From the NCBI GenBank assembly GCA_916610825.1, contig OU744446.1, positions 3,853,001-3,917,000 on the forward strand: DNA of 64,000 bases, read 5' to 3'. Of the stretch, positions 44,899-55,829 are shown in pieces. Below the pieces are notes generated by a model that ran no database searches, was not told the DNA's origin, and worked only from the letters and a program-made list of their open reading frames with translations. The stretch is from Haliclystus octoradiatus (taxonomy: Eukaryota; Cnidaria; Staurozoa; Stauromedusae; Haliclystidae). A program made the position numbers and the translations under genes. Positions within the stretch are counted from its first letter, which is position 1. Each line of letters opens with the position of its first letter.

Positions 44899-47190
44899 GC
44901 TCTCTGACCTGACGATGCAAACTGCAACTCTGAAAATTCACAAACTTCTACCAGCATCGTTCAAATAAAATGACACCTTGAACTCATGTGAAATAATCTC
45001 ATTGGAGTATATGTTTCCAAACTGCTTCAGTTTTATCTTGAGAAAGATCGCCATTTAAAATTTTAACTTCCAACAATGATTATGAATTCGCAGTGACTAT
45101 TTGGTAGGCAGTTGCAGCCATTATGATTTGTTTGCGCGTGCGCAGGATGGCAATCTCACCTTTGCGCTAAATTCAAATCAAATCAGAGTTGTCTTGGTCG
45201 ACGGTTTGAAACTATGAATCGTGGCTGATATCAAACTTATCAGACAGTCAGTCACCTTGGATGCCTTTTCGTTCAAGTTTATTTCAACCTAATGGTTTGT
45301 AATTATGTCATCTGTGTTGCCCTAAAACTTGTCAATTTGGTTGGTTATTGTGATTCGTGCGAATGGGCTCAAGAAAGTCGAAGGCGTAGGGCCTACCTCT
45401 AACTCTTAGAGGAACTTCTGATGTGCCTCGTTGGTTCAGGCTGTTTCTGGTTCCTATAAGATATCAATTGATCTTACACACTATCATTGTAGCAGTAAGT
45501 ATTTAACCCACTACTGTAACTGAAATCTTAATCCTGTATGCTCTAGACGAAGTCGATCGTTTGGTTTTTACATTGAACGTCTCCTAACATTTCAAGATAA
45601 ATGTTTTTAGACGATTTTGCTAAAAATGCACCTTTTCCTTTCATGATATCTTTTACATCTCATTTTTATAGGTATCCAGTAAAATCATACTCAGGTAAAT
45701 GCATGTTTGCCGTGTTTTAATTGCTCTCAGTCTCAAACTTATCTAGCAAAAATTTTACTATGAGACTTGAAGATTAGTACTGAAAGATTAACCGTTAGTA
45801 CGTTACCTTATAACGAATTCACTAGCTAGCCTACTCTACAAGGATTGACCAATCTCTCAACATTTACTTTCACTAGCCTATACAATTCTTCACAAAATTT
45901 ACAATCACTTACCACCTAGTGAAATTACCATAGGCAGCTAGGCTGTCAAATTGAATGTGTATAAGAGTTGAAAGAAAGTTGCCTTTGTTAATGTATGCGG
46001 TACTATTTCTGAGGGCTGACATATGATAAAACCACTCAACCAGTTTTACTTCACATGAACATACATACATGCATGCTAAGTTGATCAAAATTGTTTTCTT
46101 TTTGCAGTTAGGTTTGTGATTTATTGCAATTCTTTGGAACATTGCTTATTGCTTATACAATCCTCTGCAAACATGTTGAATTTGAATTGCAAGAAGTACA
46201 GAAGATATACGAAATGATTTCACAAAATAAAGTATCATCAAATGTTCAATGTAGTAATGATCAATGTGACTAATAACAAGAAAGATTGTTAAGTTTGTTA
46301 ATGGTTCAACCGTTCAAATCCAGTAGTCAGTCATGAAATAAAGTAAAAGGACTGCCAACATCATCTATGTTAAAATGAAGAACGAAGAAATTAGCTAACA
46401 AGTGCTAGTCGAATAGAGTTCACCAGGATGACCTGCAGTCACGACCAATCGATGAGACGACGATTATGTGATGTAAAACACTCTTACGCATGGCTACTTG
46501 CTTGACTGAAAATAAGAAAATCTCTTGCCTAACAAAATGACTTGGTGTCGTTCTATGTAATCACAGAATCTAAATCTACCATATGTCAAAACTTTTGAAC
46601 TTTCATAAGGAGGCCCAATCAATATCATACATTATCGATCGACAGTCACACATATTCTCCCTCTCTAAGCCTATCAACCTTATATATTTGAAGTAATTAT
46701 ACATCACCAACATTTGAAACTGTTGTTGTGGCTATTGTTTAACCTGTCAATTGTTTTTTTTTAGTGAATTTCCGACGTCTCACATAATTGTATGTTTTTA
46801 TTGAAAGACAGATTCTACTTGAACAAGTCGGAGCATTGGATGACATCTATTAGTGTCATCCGATTGATGATAGATATAATTATGTTATTTATAAATGTAG
46901 AATTGTGGAACTTCTACAAGATACGCCTGTAATCTTTGAAATAATTGTGATTGCCTGCAAACACGATGTACATACAATCGTAATCATGCAGCTTGATTTA
47001 TATCAATTCATTTTTTATTTACACTTGTCAACTACTTTCTTTGTTCATATCTATATTGTATAACATTTTGCGATACCCTGTTGTGAATGGCCACCTGTTG
47101 ACGATGCACAGCTCCGATCATCAGATGTAGCTGCATTTCATAGTACATTTAAATTTCTAATCAAATACTTGTCGTCAAATGATCCTACAA
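44899..47190. other. Intergenic, no gene recognised
   Basis: 2.3 kb, with a somewhat GC-richer part at about 45120-45440. No exon structure that could be supported. Short open frames only. Confidence 0.4.
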
Positions 47191-47198
47191 AAGTGTGT

Positions 47199-47712
47199 GA
47201 TGCCTGTCAAATAGTCCTATATTATAAATGAGAGACAATCTACCTAATCTTCTGACATGGCCACAGATCAGGATTAAAACAAATCGAAACAAAATTGAAA
47301 CAAATGTATGGCTGCCTGTCATGCAATTTAATAATACCGCTATGATTATAAACAACATGCAAGTCAATACTGCAAATGATGTCTGTCAAACAGCCCCGTT
47401 GGTTAAATGGCAGGCAATCTAAGAGTAATAATTCCTTTGCCAAAATTTTTGCAGAGCAAAAATATTTTACCAACTATCCAATAGTCTAATAGACTGTCCT
47501 TCGAATTGTCCATCAGCTTCCTGGATGGGCAACCGATCTAGTAATTTTTCAATCAAAATATACATTTTATTACTTCGAGCCAAGACTGCCTGTCAAATAG
47601 TTCCGCTTCCTAAATGGTAGGCAGTGTAATAATTATTCTTTCGAAACTGCCTGTCAAATAGCCGCAGCGCTAAATGGTAGGCTGCCTGTCAAATAGTCTC
47701 AGCCTTATGAAT
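47199..47712. repeat. Cluster of a short palindrome-ended motif (TGCCTGTCAAATAG)
   Basis: TGCCTGTCAAATAG or close variants occur at about 47201, 47390 (GTCTGTCAAACAG), 47587, 47648 and 47684, with a shorter TGCCTGTCATGC at about 47313. Several are followed after about 10 nt by TAAATGGTAGGCA or TAAATGGCAGGCA, so each unit starts TGCC and ends GGCA and can fold. Spacing is irregular, unlike a satellite or CRISPR array. Confidence 0.7.
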
Positions 47713-48099
47713 TTAATCCTTCGCTAAGTGCCATTTGTGATTAAGTTAACAAAAGGAGGCTAGATGACGATGACTGATTCAAGGGTTTAAAAATAACAAA
47801 AAGAGAAAAGAAAGTACAAGCAGGACAGTAAGCAAGACAAGCTTTGTTATTCACGGGTGCCGAGGGGGGCGAACTATGTCAGGAATGTGAATTAGAGCCT
47901 TATCATTGGTTCATAGTTAAATTCTTTGAAGGCTACGTCATCTGAGGGGAGCGAAATCAAAGCAATCTATTGGATGCTCTACTTCAGCGGTAGCGAAATC
48001 AGTGTCGTTGATTGGTCAAATTAAGTTGACTTCTTTCTAGTCTAGTGTCCAATCATACGATTATTATAACAATCGTACAGCTACTTATTAGATTAACGT

Positions 48100-48415
48100 A
48101 TTTGTTGAGTGAATTTGAAAGATAGTGAGCAATTGTGAGCTAATTTCAAAGGTGGATGGGCTAGCCGAAACCAGTAAATGGCTATTTATGGGAAAACTAC
48201 TGCGTGAGCAATTTTCTAACCCGCTGAGCAAATTTTCTCTAACTGTGATCTAACTGTTGATACCAAAAAAGTGGCAATAATTTAGGCTGGTAGGCTAGCG
48301 TCAAGCTGGCCCAACCACTTTAAGTTGCGAATTACCTGGTTATTTCGTGTGAGCAAATTTTCAAAGTAGCTGAGCAATTGTGAGCTAGATGTGATCTAAA
48401 TAATGATACCATTGA
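48100..48415 (-). repeat. Inverted-repeat partner 2 (of 41165-41580)
   Basis: Inverse of 41165-41580 with moderate divergence and some deletion. It directly abuts the left direct repeat beside the duplicated GPCR. Confidence 0.85.
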
Positions 48416-48419
48416 CGTA

Positions 48420-48935
48420 AAATAATGATAGGTCTTGAAATTAACTTAATTAGTTAATTCTCAAACAATCAATACGGTAATAATGTTAGAGTAATATCTG
48501 AAACAGATTTCTGGCTTGTCATTGTTTAGTAGTATAATAGAGCGAGGTTAACTTTATCATTTGAATTTTTCAATGGTATATTTAAAATTATTATCAAAAA
48601 GGAGAATTTAATATTGCATTCGTACTTTATGGGCTACAGTTTTTGACTTCTCGGGTTAGGAAAGAACCAATTTTGAGCACAAACTGGGCTACCACTGCTA
48701 GTTTTTTAAAGCAACCCTGACACAGGAACAAGCAAATGCGTTCAGAGTCAAGAGTGTCATCAATATTGTTAAACTGCTGAGTTTAGCTGATGTTATGTTT
48801 TGGACACGGAACTATGATCAAAATAGCATAAGTTGGTATAGATTGAATGTGGAATAAGTACCAACTTTGCCATACCCAATAAATGCTATCTTTGAATTAC
48901 AAATTTCAATTACAAGATATTGGCACCTTTCTCCC
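48420..48935 (+). repeat. Direct repeat flanking GPCR duplicate 2, left copy
   Basis: 'gataggtcttgaaattaac', 'caaactgggctaccactgct' and 'caattacaagatattggcac' recur in order at 50734-51487. The right copy is longer because a broken inverted GPCR start lies within it. Confidence 0.85.
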
Positions 48936-49014
48936 TCAAGCCATTTGATTTATTTTGAACAACTGAGGAACTATAAAAGACAGTTACTCAACGAAATTGT
49001 ATATGGCTATACAA

Positions 49015-50640
49015 ATATTCAATAAATTTGCCTTTTACTAAGTGCTAGTTAATGCCATGTTTAAATAATTATCGGTTGTTTCGTATTTTCATAAATTTCT
49101 TGTACTTGATGGCGGTCAAGCTCGGTTATGGGAAAGTGGCGTTATTGGCTTTAACCAATCAAATTGTAAGAATAAATCGTAGCAAATCCTTGTTATGATG
49201 TAATCATAGCATTTTCCTCAAATTTAAATATCTCAATTATTTTAAAACTTTATAAATAATACAACGAATTTTTAATTGCAAAATATCTTAATTATTTAGA
49301 AAGTTAATACTTATACGATTGATTGTCTTTATCTTCTTCTTTGTTTCCCCTTTTGTGTAGCATGTCAGGGTCATGTACCGAGGTAGAATTGTTTTAGCTT
49401 TCATATCGATCAAATCTGACCAAGCTGGTTGAAGATACGATATCGGGTACGATTTCGGTTCTGATCGGATGGGCATCTTTATACTGTGCCTGTTCTGTAA
49501 TTCGAATAGGATATGTTATATTATCATAGCGTACTTGTTGCACTTTGAACGGTGGAAGAACGATCCTTTGTTTTCCTTCTGCATTCCCAACCGCATAAAA
49601 TATTTGTCATTTCACTTCTCAGTGCATGTAAATTCCAACTGTAGACAATCGGATTAATTGTTGAATTGAACAATAATAGAAGAAAACTTGTTAGATACAT
49701 TGCTTGAATAGTTGGATCCGTATTGCTGAAGTCTCTTACAAATCCTGACATGATTGCATATGGTATATGACAACAAACCATACAAAGACATATAGCTAAC
49801 AGTGTTCTTGAGAGACGTCGTTGACGATCCGTTTTATTATCCGATTGCATAGTTGAATCTCTTTTTATCATACTACGTGTTAAAATCAAAATTTTGAGAT
49901 GAACAATTAAATTCAATGGTAATGCCAAAATAAGTAATGCAGTGAATGTATATGTAAATAATGCCTTTTCAGGCACAAATAAAGAACCGGTACCAATAGC
50001 TATGCTTAAAACGGATGACGTAAATGTTAATATCCGCGTAAAACGTAACGTGAATACTTTGCCATATGTAAAAGGATGGAAAATTGCAATGTAGCGATCT
50101 ACTGCTATTAAAATCATTCCACTAATAGTCATACATAATACTGAAAAAGCCACCATAGTAGCTGGTACCATATATGAGCATGTCACCTTTCTAGAATCTT
50201 CTAAACTCATGTACGCGAAAAATGGCATTAGAATTAAACCAGTTAAACCATCGCTGAGATTCAAATAACCAATAAATACATAACATGGCTTTTTGAGTTT
50301 GCAAGATGTAAATATAACAAACATTGCTAGAAAATTTAAAAATGCTGTTGGTAAACTTAGCAAACTGCATATCGTTCCAGTGATCACTCCTTCTAATGTT
50401 AATCCATGTGGGTTAATATCAAATATTCGTAATGAATCCTCACAATTTATATCGAATATACTTCTTTGATAATTGATTGTAACTGTGTCATTCAACGTTG
50501 TTGTATTCATAGTGATTGGTAAAACCTAAATTGTATTTCTAGATTAACTATGTATTTATTTCGCTCTAATCAAAACAATGTAGTGCCTACGACTTTTAGC
50601 GCCAACAATAATAATGCAATCAAGTTAATAACATTAATAT
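49015..50640. repeat. Segmental duplication, copy 2 (with 39440-41060)
   Basis: Same content and orientation as copy 1, including the 3' flank. About 10 kb separates the copies. The high identity indicates recent duplication or gene conversion. Confidence 0.9.
49524..50510 (-). CDS. Lineage A rhodopsin-class GPCR, duplicate 2
   Basis: 328 aa from ATG 50510. Nearly identical to 39932-40918. Differences include an extra Ile in TVTINYQ, TSCKLKK for TSRKLKK at ICL1, SYMVPAT for SYMAPAT, and a C-terminus ending QSATSTL. DRYIAIF, CCHIPYAIM and NPIVYSW are intact, and so is the frame. Its start region is copied head-to-head at 50885-51063, and direct repeats lie on both sides, so the locus has been through local rearrangement. 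Confidence 0.93.
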   Translation of the reverse strand: MNTTTLNDTVTINYQRSIFDINCEDSLRIFDINPHGLTLEGVITGTICSLLSLPTAFLNFLAMFVIFTSCKLKKPCYVFIGYLNLSDGLTGLILMPFFAYMSLEDSRKVTCSYMVPATMVAFSVLCMTISGMILIAVDRYIAIFHPFTYGKVFTLRFTRILTFTSSVLSIAIGTGSLFVPEKALFTYTFTALLILALPLNLIVHLKILILTRSMIKRDSTMQSDNKTDRQRRLSRTLLAICLCMVCCHIPYAIMSGFVRDFSNTDPTIQAMYLTSFLLLLFNSTINPIVYSWNLHALRSEMTNILCGWECRRKTKDRSSTVQSATSTL

Positions 50641-50733
50641 TTCTTTGTAATATATATTGGCCTTAGGAGTCATGTCTGACGTTCATGAAGTTTATAGATC
50701 TTGCGAAGTTCTTTGTTGTAAACCTGATAAAAT

Positions 50734-51487
50734 ATTGATAGGTCTTAAAATACATTATTGAAATTAACTTTCTATAGGTATTTTATTCTATAGCCATTAT
50801 TGTTAATTCTCAAACAATCAATACCGTAATGTTAGAGTGATATCTAAAACAGATTTCTGTAGTTCTGAGTTAGGCTATGGTTAGGCACTACATTGTTTTG
50901 ATTCGTTCGAAATAAATACATAGTTAATCTAGAAATACAACTTTAGGTTTTACCAATCACTATGAATACAACAACGTTGGATGACACAGTTACAATTAAT
51001 TATCAAAGAAGTATATTCCCGGAGTATATTCGATATAAATTGTGAAGATTCATTACGAATATCTGAACGAGGTTCCCTTTATCATGTTCATTTTTCAATG
51101 GTATGGTTAAAATTATTAACAAAAAAGGGAATTTATTGTTACATTCGTACTTTATGGGCTATCACTTTTGTCTTCTCGGATGAGGAAAGAACCAATCTTT
51201 AGCACAAACTGGGCTACCACTGCTAGTTTTTTTAATGCAACCCTAACACGGGAACAAGCAAATGTGTTAAGAGTCAAGAGTGTTATCAATATTGTTAAAC
51301 TGCTGAGTTTAGCTGAGGTTATGTTTTGGACACGGAAATATGATTAAAATACTAGACTACCTCAATTCAGTTTTTTGCAATTTTCACAGCTTGGTATAGA
51401 TTGAATGTGGAATAAGTACCAGCTATGCCATACCCAATAAATGCTATCTTTGAATTACAAATTTCAATTACAAGATATTGGCACCTT
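50734..51487 (+). repeat. Direct repeat flanking GPCR duplicate 2, right copy
   Basis: Aligned in two blocks (50734-50870 and 51063-51487) to 48420-48935. The interruption is the inverted GPCR fragment. Confidence 0.8.
50885..51063 (+). pseudogene. Inverted fragment of a lineage A GPCR 5' end
   Basis: Plus-strand copy of the upstream region and first codons of the neighbouring minus-strand gene: ATG 50962, MNTTTLDDTVTINYQRSIF, then a 13-nt tandem duplication around AGTATATTC that breaks the frame, then matching sequence up to CGAATAT at 51063, where homology stops. The head-to-head arrangement with the intact gene leaves a spacer of about 300 bp. Confidence 0.9.
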
Positions 51488-53340
51488 AGCTACAGTAGGT
51501 CGTTACACCCACGAAAAAAATAATACAGATCAGCGATGTCAATATTAGAGAGTTTAACTAAAATGACCAGATAGACAATTTTTTTTGAGAGGAATTTTAT
51601 GTCTATATGTATTTCTATTCGTTCGACCAATTGGCAATGAAAAGATTGGCTGGCAAATTCAGGGAATGTTCAAAGGGAAATTGGGTTACGCTCCAGGGGG
51701 TAGCTCACAATCCCGAATAGCATGGGCCATGGATACATATACGGGGAAAAGCCATTTTTGGAGGTCATAATACATCTGAGGAAACTACTTTTTGGATAGT
51801 AACTTCAGATTTTGGAATTTTTGGTGTCGGCATATGTAGTATGCTGATGACTTTCTAGAGAAGTTTGAAATTAGACAATTTTTTAAAATTATTGGAAATT
51901 TTTGGGTACTTCACATTTTATCAATGTGTTACCACCCCCATCCATGCAGAGATGCAGTAACCCTCCCCCGCCGAGGCTACTTTTCAGCAGAGATTGTGGA
52001 TTAATAAACTTTCAACACTTTACTCCTGTCTTGTCTTTTGCCACAGTATTCAGCTTGAAGTGTGTGATATAACCCTCCAATATAAATAGATTACTGAGAG
52101 TTACACTTGAAGAATATGAATAAGATACACATAATCATGTATTTATATTACAAACTAACAAAATTGGATAGTTTGCATTGATTTCTAGCAATTATACTAA
52201 AGGATTCATTCTTTCCCTCTTGTCAGCTGACCCTTCCGTCCCTTGGTCCGGCACCCCTATCACAATGGTTTAACGCTCGTGTTATAGTACATGTGAATAA
52301 ATGTTGAAAGATGTAACAAATCATATGAACAAATTGAACTTTACAGTATACCGTACATGTCAAAAAGATACGCAAACTGCATTCAATGCATGCATTATTC
52401 TCAGTCAAATACATCGAGTACGGTTGCAGAATTTTGATTTTGAAGTATTTAGATCTGTAGCTAGGTGAAGGCCTGTAGATACCCCAGAAATGTATCACAT
52501 GTTTGGAAAGTGCGCCGCTGAGAAGGAGTTTGAGTCTCAAGAAACAATCGTGGTTTGGTCACCGACACGCGGCTTACGTATTATTATAATAAATAACATT
52601 CAATTAAATAGATATGGCTTTGTCCATGGCTTTGATTATTATATTAATTATATAAAGATAACTGAAAAAATATACATACTATGTTATTGTATTTAATTAT
52701 GATGTATTATAATTGTTTATATCTTTAAGTCGTTCAAAGTAGGTTGTTTAATCCTGTGAATCATCATGATGAGGGTGTTGTGTGTCATTGGCCTTAAATA
52801 GTAATAAGGTTGACCATCTAATCACTGTGTGCAAAACATTAGCATACGTATTCTTCTCTAATCAAAATTACATCGATAATGATATAGCATATACATTTGT
52901 AGTCGTAGAATCTTTTACACAAAACGTGACGTTTATCAACTGTTGTATTAATTAAGGGTCTGGAAATAGTATCAATATAATTCAGCGGTATATCATCTTG
53001 AAACAGAGCTGTGTTTCAAGATGAATTACTAAATTTGAAAAACGGCCTGCTATTAGTTATTATTGTCGTGTTTCGTAATTCTTGGCAAGGATTGGCTATT
53101 AATTATCCTTTCGAATTGATTGCAGACCATTTTCAGACACCATCTAATATATTAGTTGAAATAGATCACCTTTTGGGTATAAAGATATTTACATATACAT
53201 TATATGCGTAGCGTATAGATGAAACCATCCCATAATAGTACCATATATAGGGTAACTTCATATAGAATATATATTCTTATAATTTATTATCTTTTTGTGT
53301 GATTGAATACTAAAATGATTAGTTAATCAACCATGGAAGT
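51488..53340. other. Intergenic with repeat remnants
   Basis: Contains a stretch (51650-51690) related to the minus strand at about 3215-3250 ('ggctggcaaatncaggga'), a C-rich motif pair near 51930-51970, and a hairpin at 52993-53024. No gene supported. Confidence 0.4.
52993..53024. repeat. Perfect 13-bp hairpin
   Basis: TCATCTTGAAACA and TGTTTCAAGATGA separated by 6 nt. Isolated from any gene, function unknown. Confidence 0.6.
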
Positions 53341-54324
53341 CTATAGTGTACTTGTTGCACTTTGAACAGTGGAAGAACGATCCTTTGTTTTCCTTCTGCA
53401 TTCCCAACCACATAAAATATTTGTCATTTCACTTCTTAATGCATGTAAATTCCAACTGTAGACAATCGGATTAATTATTGAATTAACCATTAATAAAAAC
53501 AGACTTACTAAATAAATAATACGAATAGTAGGGTCTGTATCACTAAAATCTCTTATAAATGCTGAAATTATTGCATATGGTATATGACAACAAACCATAC
53601 AGATAAATATTGCCAGAAGTGTTCTAGATAGACGTCGTTGACGAATTACCATGTTATCCGATTTAATATTGGAATCTCTTTTCAGCATCTGACGCGTCAA
53701 AAATAGAATTTTGAAATGAACAATTAGATTTAATGGCAACGCGGTAATAAGTAATGCAGTGAATGTATATGTAAATAATACCTTTTCAGGTACAAATAAA
53801 GAACCGGCGCCAATAGCTATGCTAAAAACGGATGACGTAAATGTTAATATCCGCGTAAAACGTAACGTGAATACTTTGCCATATGTAAAAGGATGGAAAA
53901 TTGCAATGTAGCGATCTACTGCTATTAAAATCATTCCACTAACAGTCATACATAATACTGAAAAGGCCACCATGGTAGCTGGTACCATATACGTACAAGT
54001 AATTTTTCTAGAATCTTCTAAACTCATATATGCAAGAAAAGGTAGTACAATTAAACCAGTTAAACCATCGCTTAGATTCAAATAACCAATAAATACGTAA
54101 CATGGCTTTTTGAGTTTGGACGATGTAAAAATAACAAACATTGCCAGAAAATTTAAAAACGCTGTTGGTAAACTCAGCAAACTGCATATCGTTCCAGTGA
54201 TTATTCCTTCAATTGTCAATCCATGTGGGTTAATATCAAATATTCGTAATGAATCTTCACAATTTATATCGAAAACACTTCTTTGATGATTTGTAACTGT
54301 GTCATTTAAGGATGTTGAATTCAT
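53341..54324 (-). CDS. Lineage A rhodopsin-class GPCR, third member of the close group
   Basis: 327 aa from ATG 54324 (MNSTSLNDTV). The frame extends further upstream but without an ATG. Same blocks as the 39.9 and 49.5 kb genes (NCEDSLRIFDINPHGLT, KKPCYVFIGYLNLSD, AVDRYIAIF, CCHIPYAII, NPIVYSW) and an almost identical C-terminus (ILCGWECRRKTKDRSSTVQ), but more divergent in TM2, TM5-ICL3 and TM7. The 3' part of the coding sequence is closer to the 49.5 kb gene than the rest, which may reflect gene conversion. Intact, intronless. Confidence 0.93.
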   Translation of the reverse strand: MNSTSLNDTVTNHQRSVFDINCEDSLRIFDINPHGLTIEGIITGTICSLLSLPTAFLNFLAMFVIFTSSKLKKPCYVFIGYLNLSDGLTGLIVLPFLAYMSLEDSRKITCTYMVPATMVAFSVLCMTVSGMILIAVDRYIAIFHPFTYGKVFTLRFTRILTFTSSVFSIAIGAGSLFVPEKVLFTYTFTALLITALPLNLIVHFKILFLTRQMLKRDSNIKSDNMVIRQRRLSRTLLAIFICMVCCHIPYAIISAFIRDFSDTDPTIRIIYLVSLFLLMVNSIINPIVYSWNLHALRSEMTNILCGWECRRKTKDRSSTVQSATSTL

Positions 54325-54559
54325 AATTTTTTGTTTAAGATACGATTGACTGTATTCCAAATTGATCGTTTGTAGTGAAATATTATAATTGGATGAAGTG
54401 CAACGATGAACTCGTGTGGCATATGGCTAATATATGAATCTAGCGCAATATACAGGCAGGGCATATCACAAAAGCAAATGTATTGGTCCGGTCGTGGCTT
54501 CTTCGTGACCTCAAGGCAGTTGAGATAGGAAGTGTCTTTGTTATAAGACATTGAATTAA

Positions 54560-55114
54560 TTTCTATTAATATATTTCTTTAGCCTGCTTTTAAATATTTT
54601 TTTATTTCAACTCTCATCATCATTTCAAGGCTCAAAGAAGTTTTTTATACTGCACATATATATATATGTATTCAACTACAATATTTAAATACAATACATT
54701 TTTCTGGTTGGCGAAGTTGTTGATATATATATGGAATATAGAATATAAACTATATAGATTATACTGGGTCTTAAATTGCTGGCGTTTACATAACTTTGTT
54801 CAATTTTTCCCATTTTTTTCAATATTTCATTATTTTCGGCTCAATAGTTTTCTCCATTTATATGCAGTCAAGAATGTCTGATTTTTTCGTTTATTTATTA
54901 TTAAACAGCTCTGAGTTTATGGTATCGAATACTATTGAAACACCTAAGACAACATAAGTATCTTGATATTACCATGCAGTCAAATATGTGGTCTGTAAAC
55001 AGTTTGCTGAGTTTGTTTTTCATGAAACAGAAAGATTGTATATGGTCATGATGTGCAAGTTCTATTTGAATAACTATCAATTTGACAGTTGGGCCAGCGG
55101 GGAAACCACAATAC
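54560..55114. other. Intergenic, AT-rich
   Basis: Includes a (TA)n run near 54656-54670. No gene supported. Confidence 0.4.
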
Positions 55115-55405
55115 TTTTGGTATACGGGGACGTTCAAATATTAAAGGGTACTTTTTCAAAATCGAGAAAAAAAAATTAGGTTTCTCTTTTTTTCATGAAA
55201 ATGTCTTGAGGTATCCTTTGACACTTTTCATTTTTGTCATTTTATAAAACAATTTTTTTGTTTTTTTTTTCATTATTATTGGTTGAATCCGTCATTCATG
55301 AATATGTCTGGGGTATCTTTTTCATTATGTTAAACAATTTTATGGTCATTCTGCCAAAGTTTCATTTGAATAACCCTGTCGAAGCCCAATGGGATTTTCC
55401 CACGG
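55115..55405. mobile_element. MITE of the poly-G/C-ended family, inverted and truncated copy
   Basis: Reverse complement aligns with 301-630 and 2531-2843 ('tatacggggacgttcaaatattaaagggtac' opens it, 'ggtcattctgccaaagtttcatttgaa' near the end). The G/C-run termini are mostly missing. Confidence 0.6.
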
Positions 55406-55643
55406 GCATTTAGGACTCGAGAGTAAATCGATCAGTTTATTATTTTGCAAAAATATTGCGTTCGGTTTTCCATCCGCAACATTTTCAGCAGCATTGTTTC
55501 ATCGTTCAAGCTTCCCGATAGTATTATATGGATAAAATGAACAAAATTTCACCCAGGACCAACAGTATACTAAATGCACCATGACATAAATCAAGGTCTA
55601 ACAACAGCATAATTGAAAACGGCTTGCAAAATCAATTACAGTA

Positions 55644-55820
55644 CAGTCAAACCTGTTATAATGGTCACCTCTATACAGCGGCCACCTGTCTATAGTGGTC
55701 ACTCTTTTAATGTCCAAAATAATATTTTCTATTGAATCAAACCTGTATATAAAGGCCACCTGTCTATAGTGGTCAATTTATCTACCTCTCTTAGCTGGCC
55801 GTTATATACAGGTTTCAATG
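55644..55820. mobile_element. Pogo/Tigger-type MITE with TA target duplication
   Basis: CAGTCAAACCTG at the left and CAGGTTTCAATG at the right are inverted ends, each flanked by TA. The interior has two 'ggccacctgtctatagtggtca' units. CAGT-AACCT-type ends and TA targets are known for pogo/Tigger elements. Confidence 0.8.
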
Positions 55821-55829
55821 TACTAGACA

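Noticed and set aside
47199-47712. CRISPR-like array
   Set aside because: Irregular spacing, variable units and a eukaryotic context; no cas genes.
50981-51202. 73-codon plus-strand frame with SIFDINCEDSLR
   Set aside because: This is the frame-shifted inverted fragment of a GPCR running into a direct repeat, not an independent gene.
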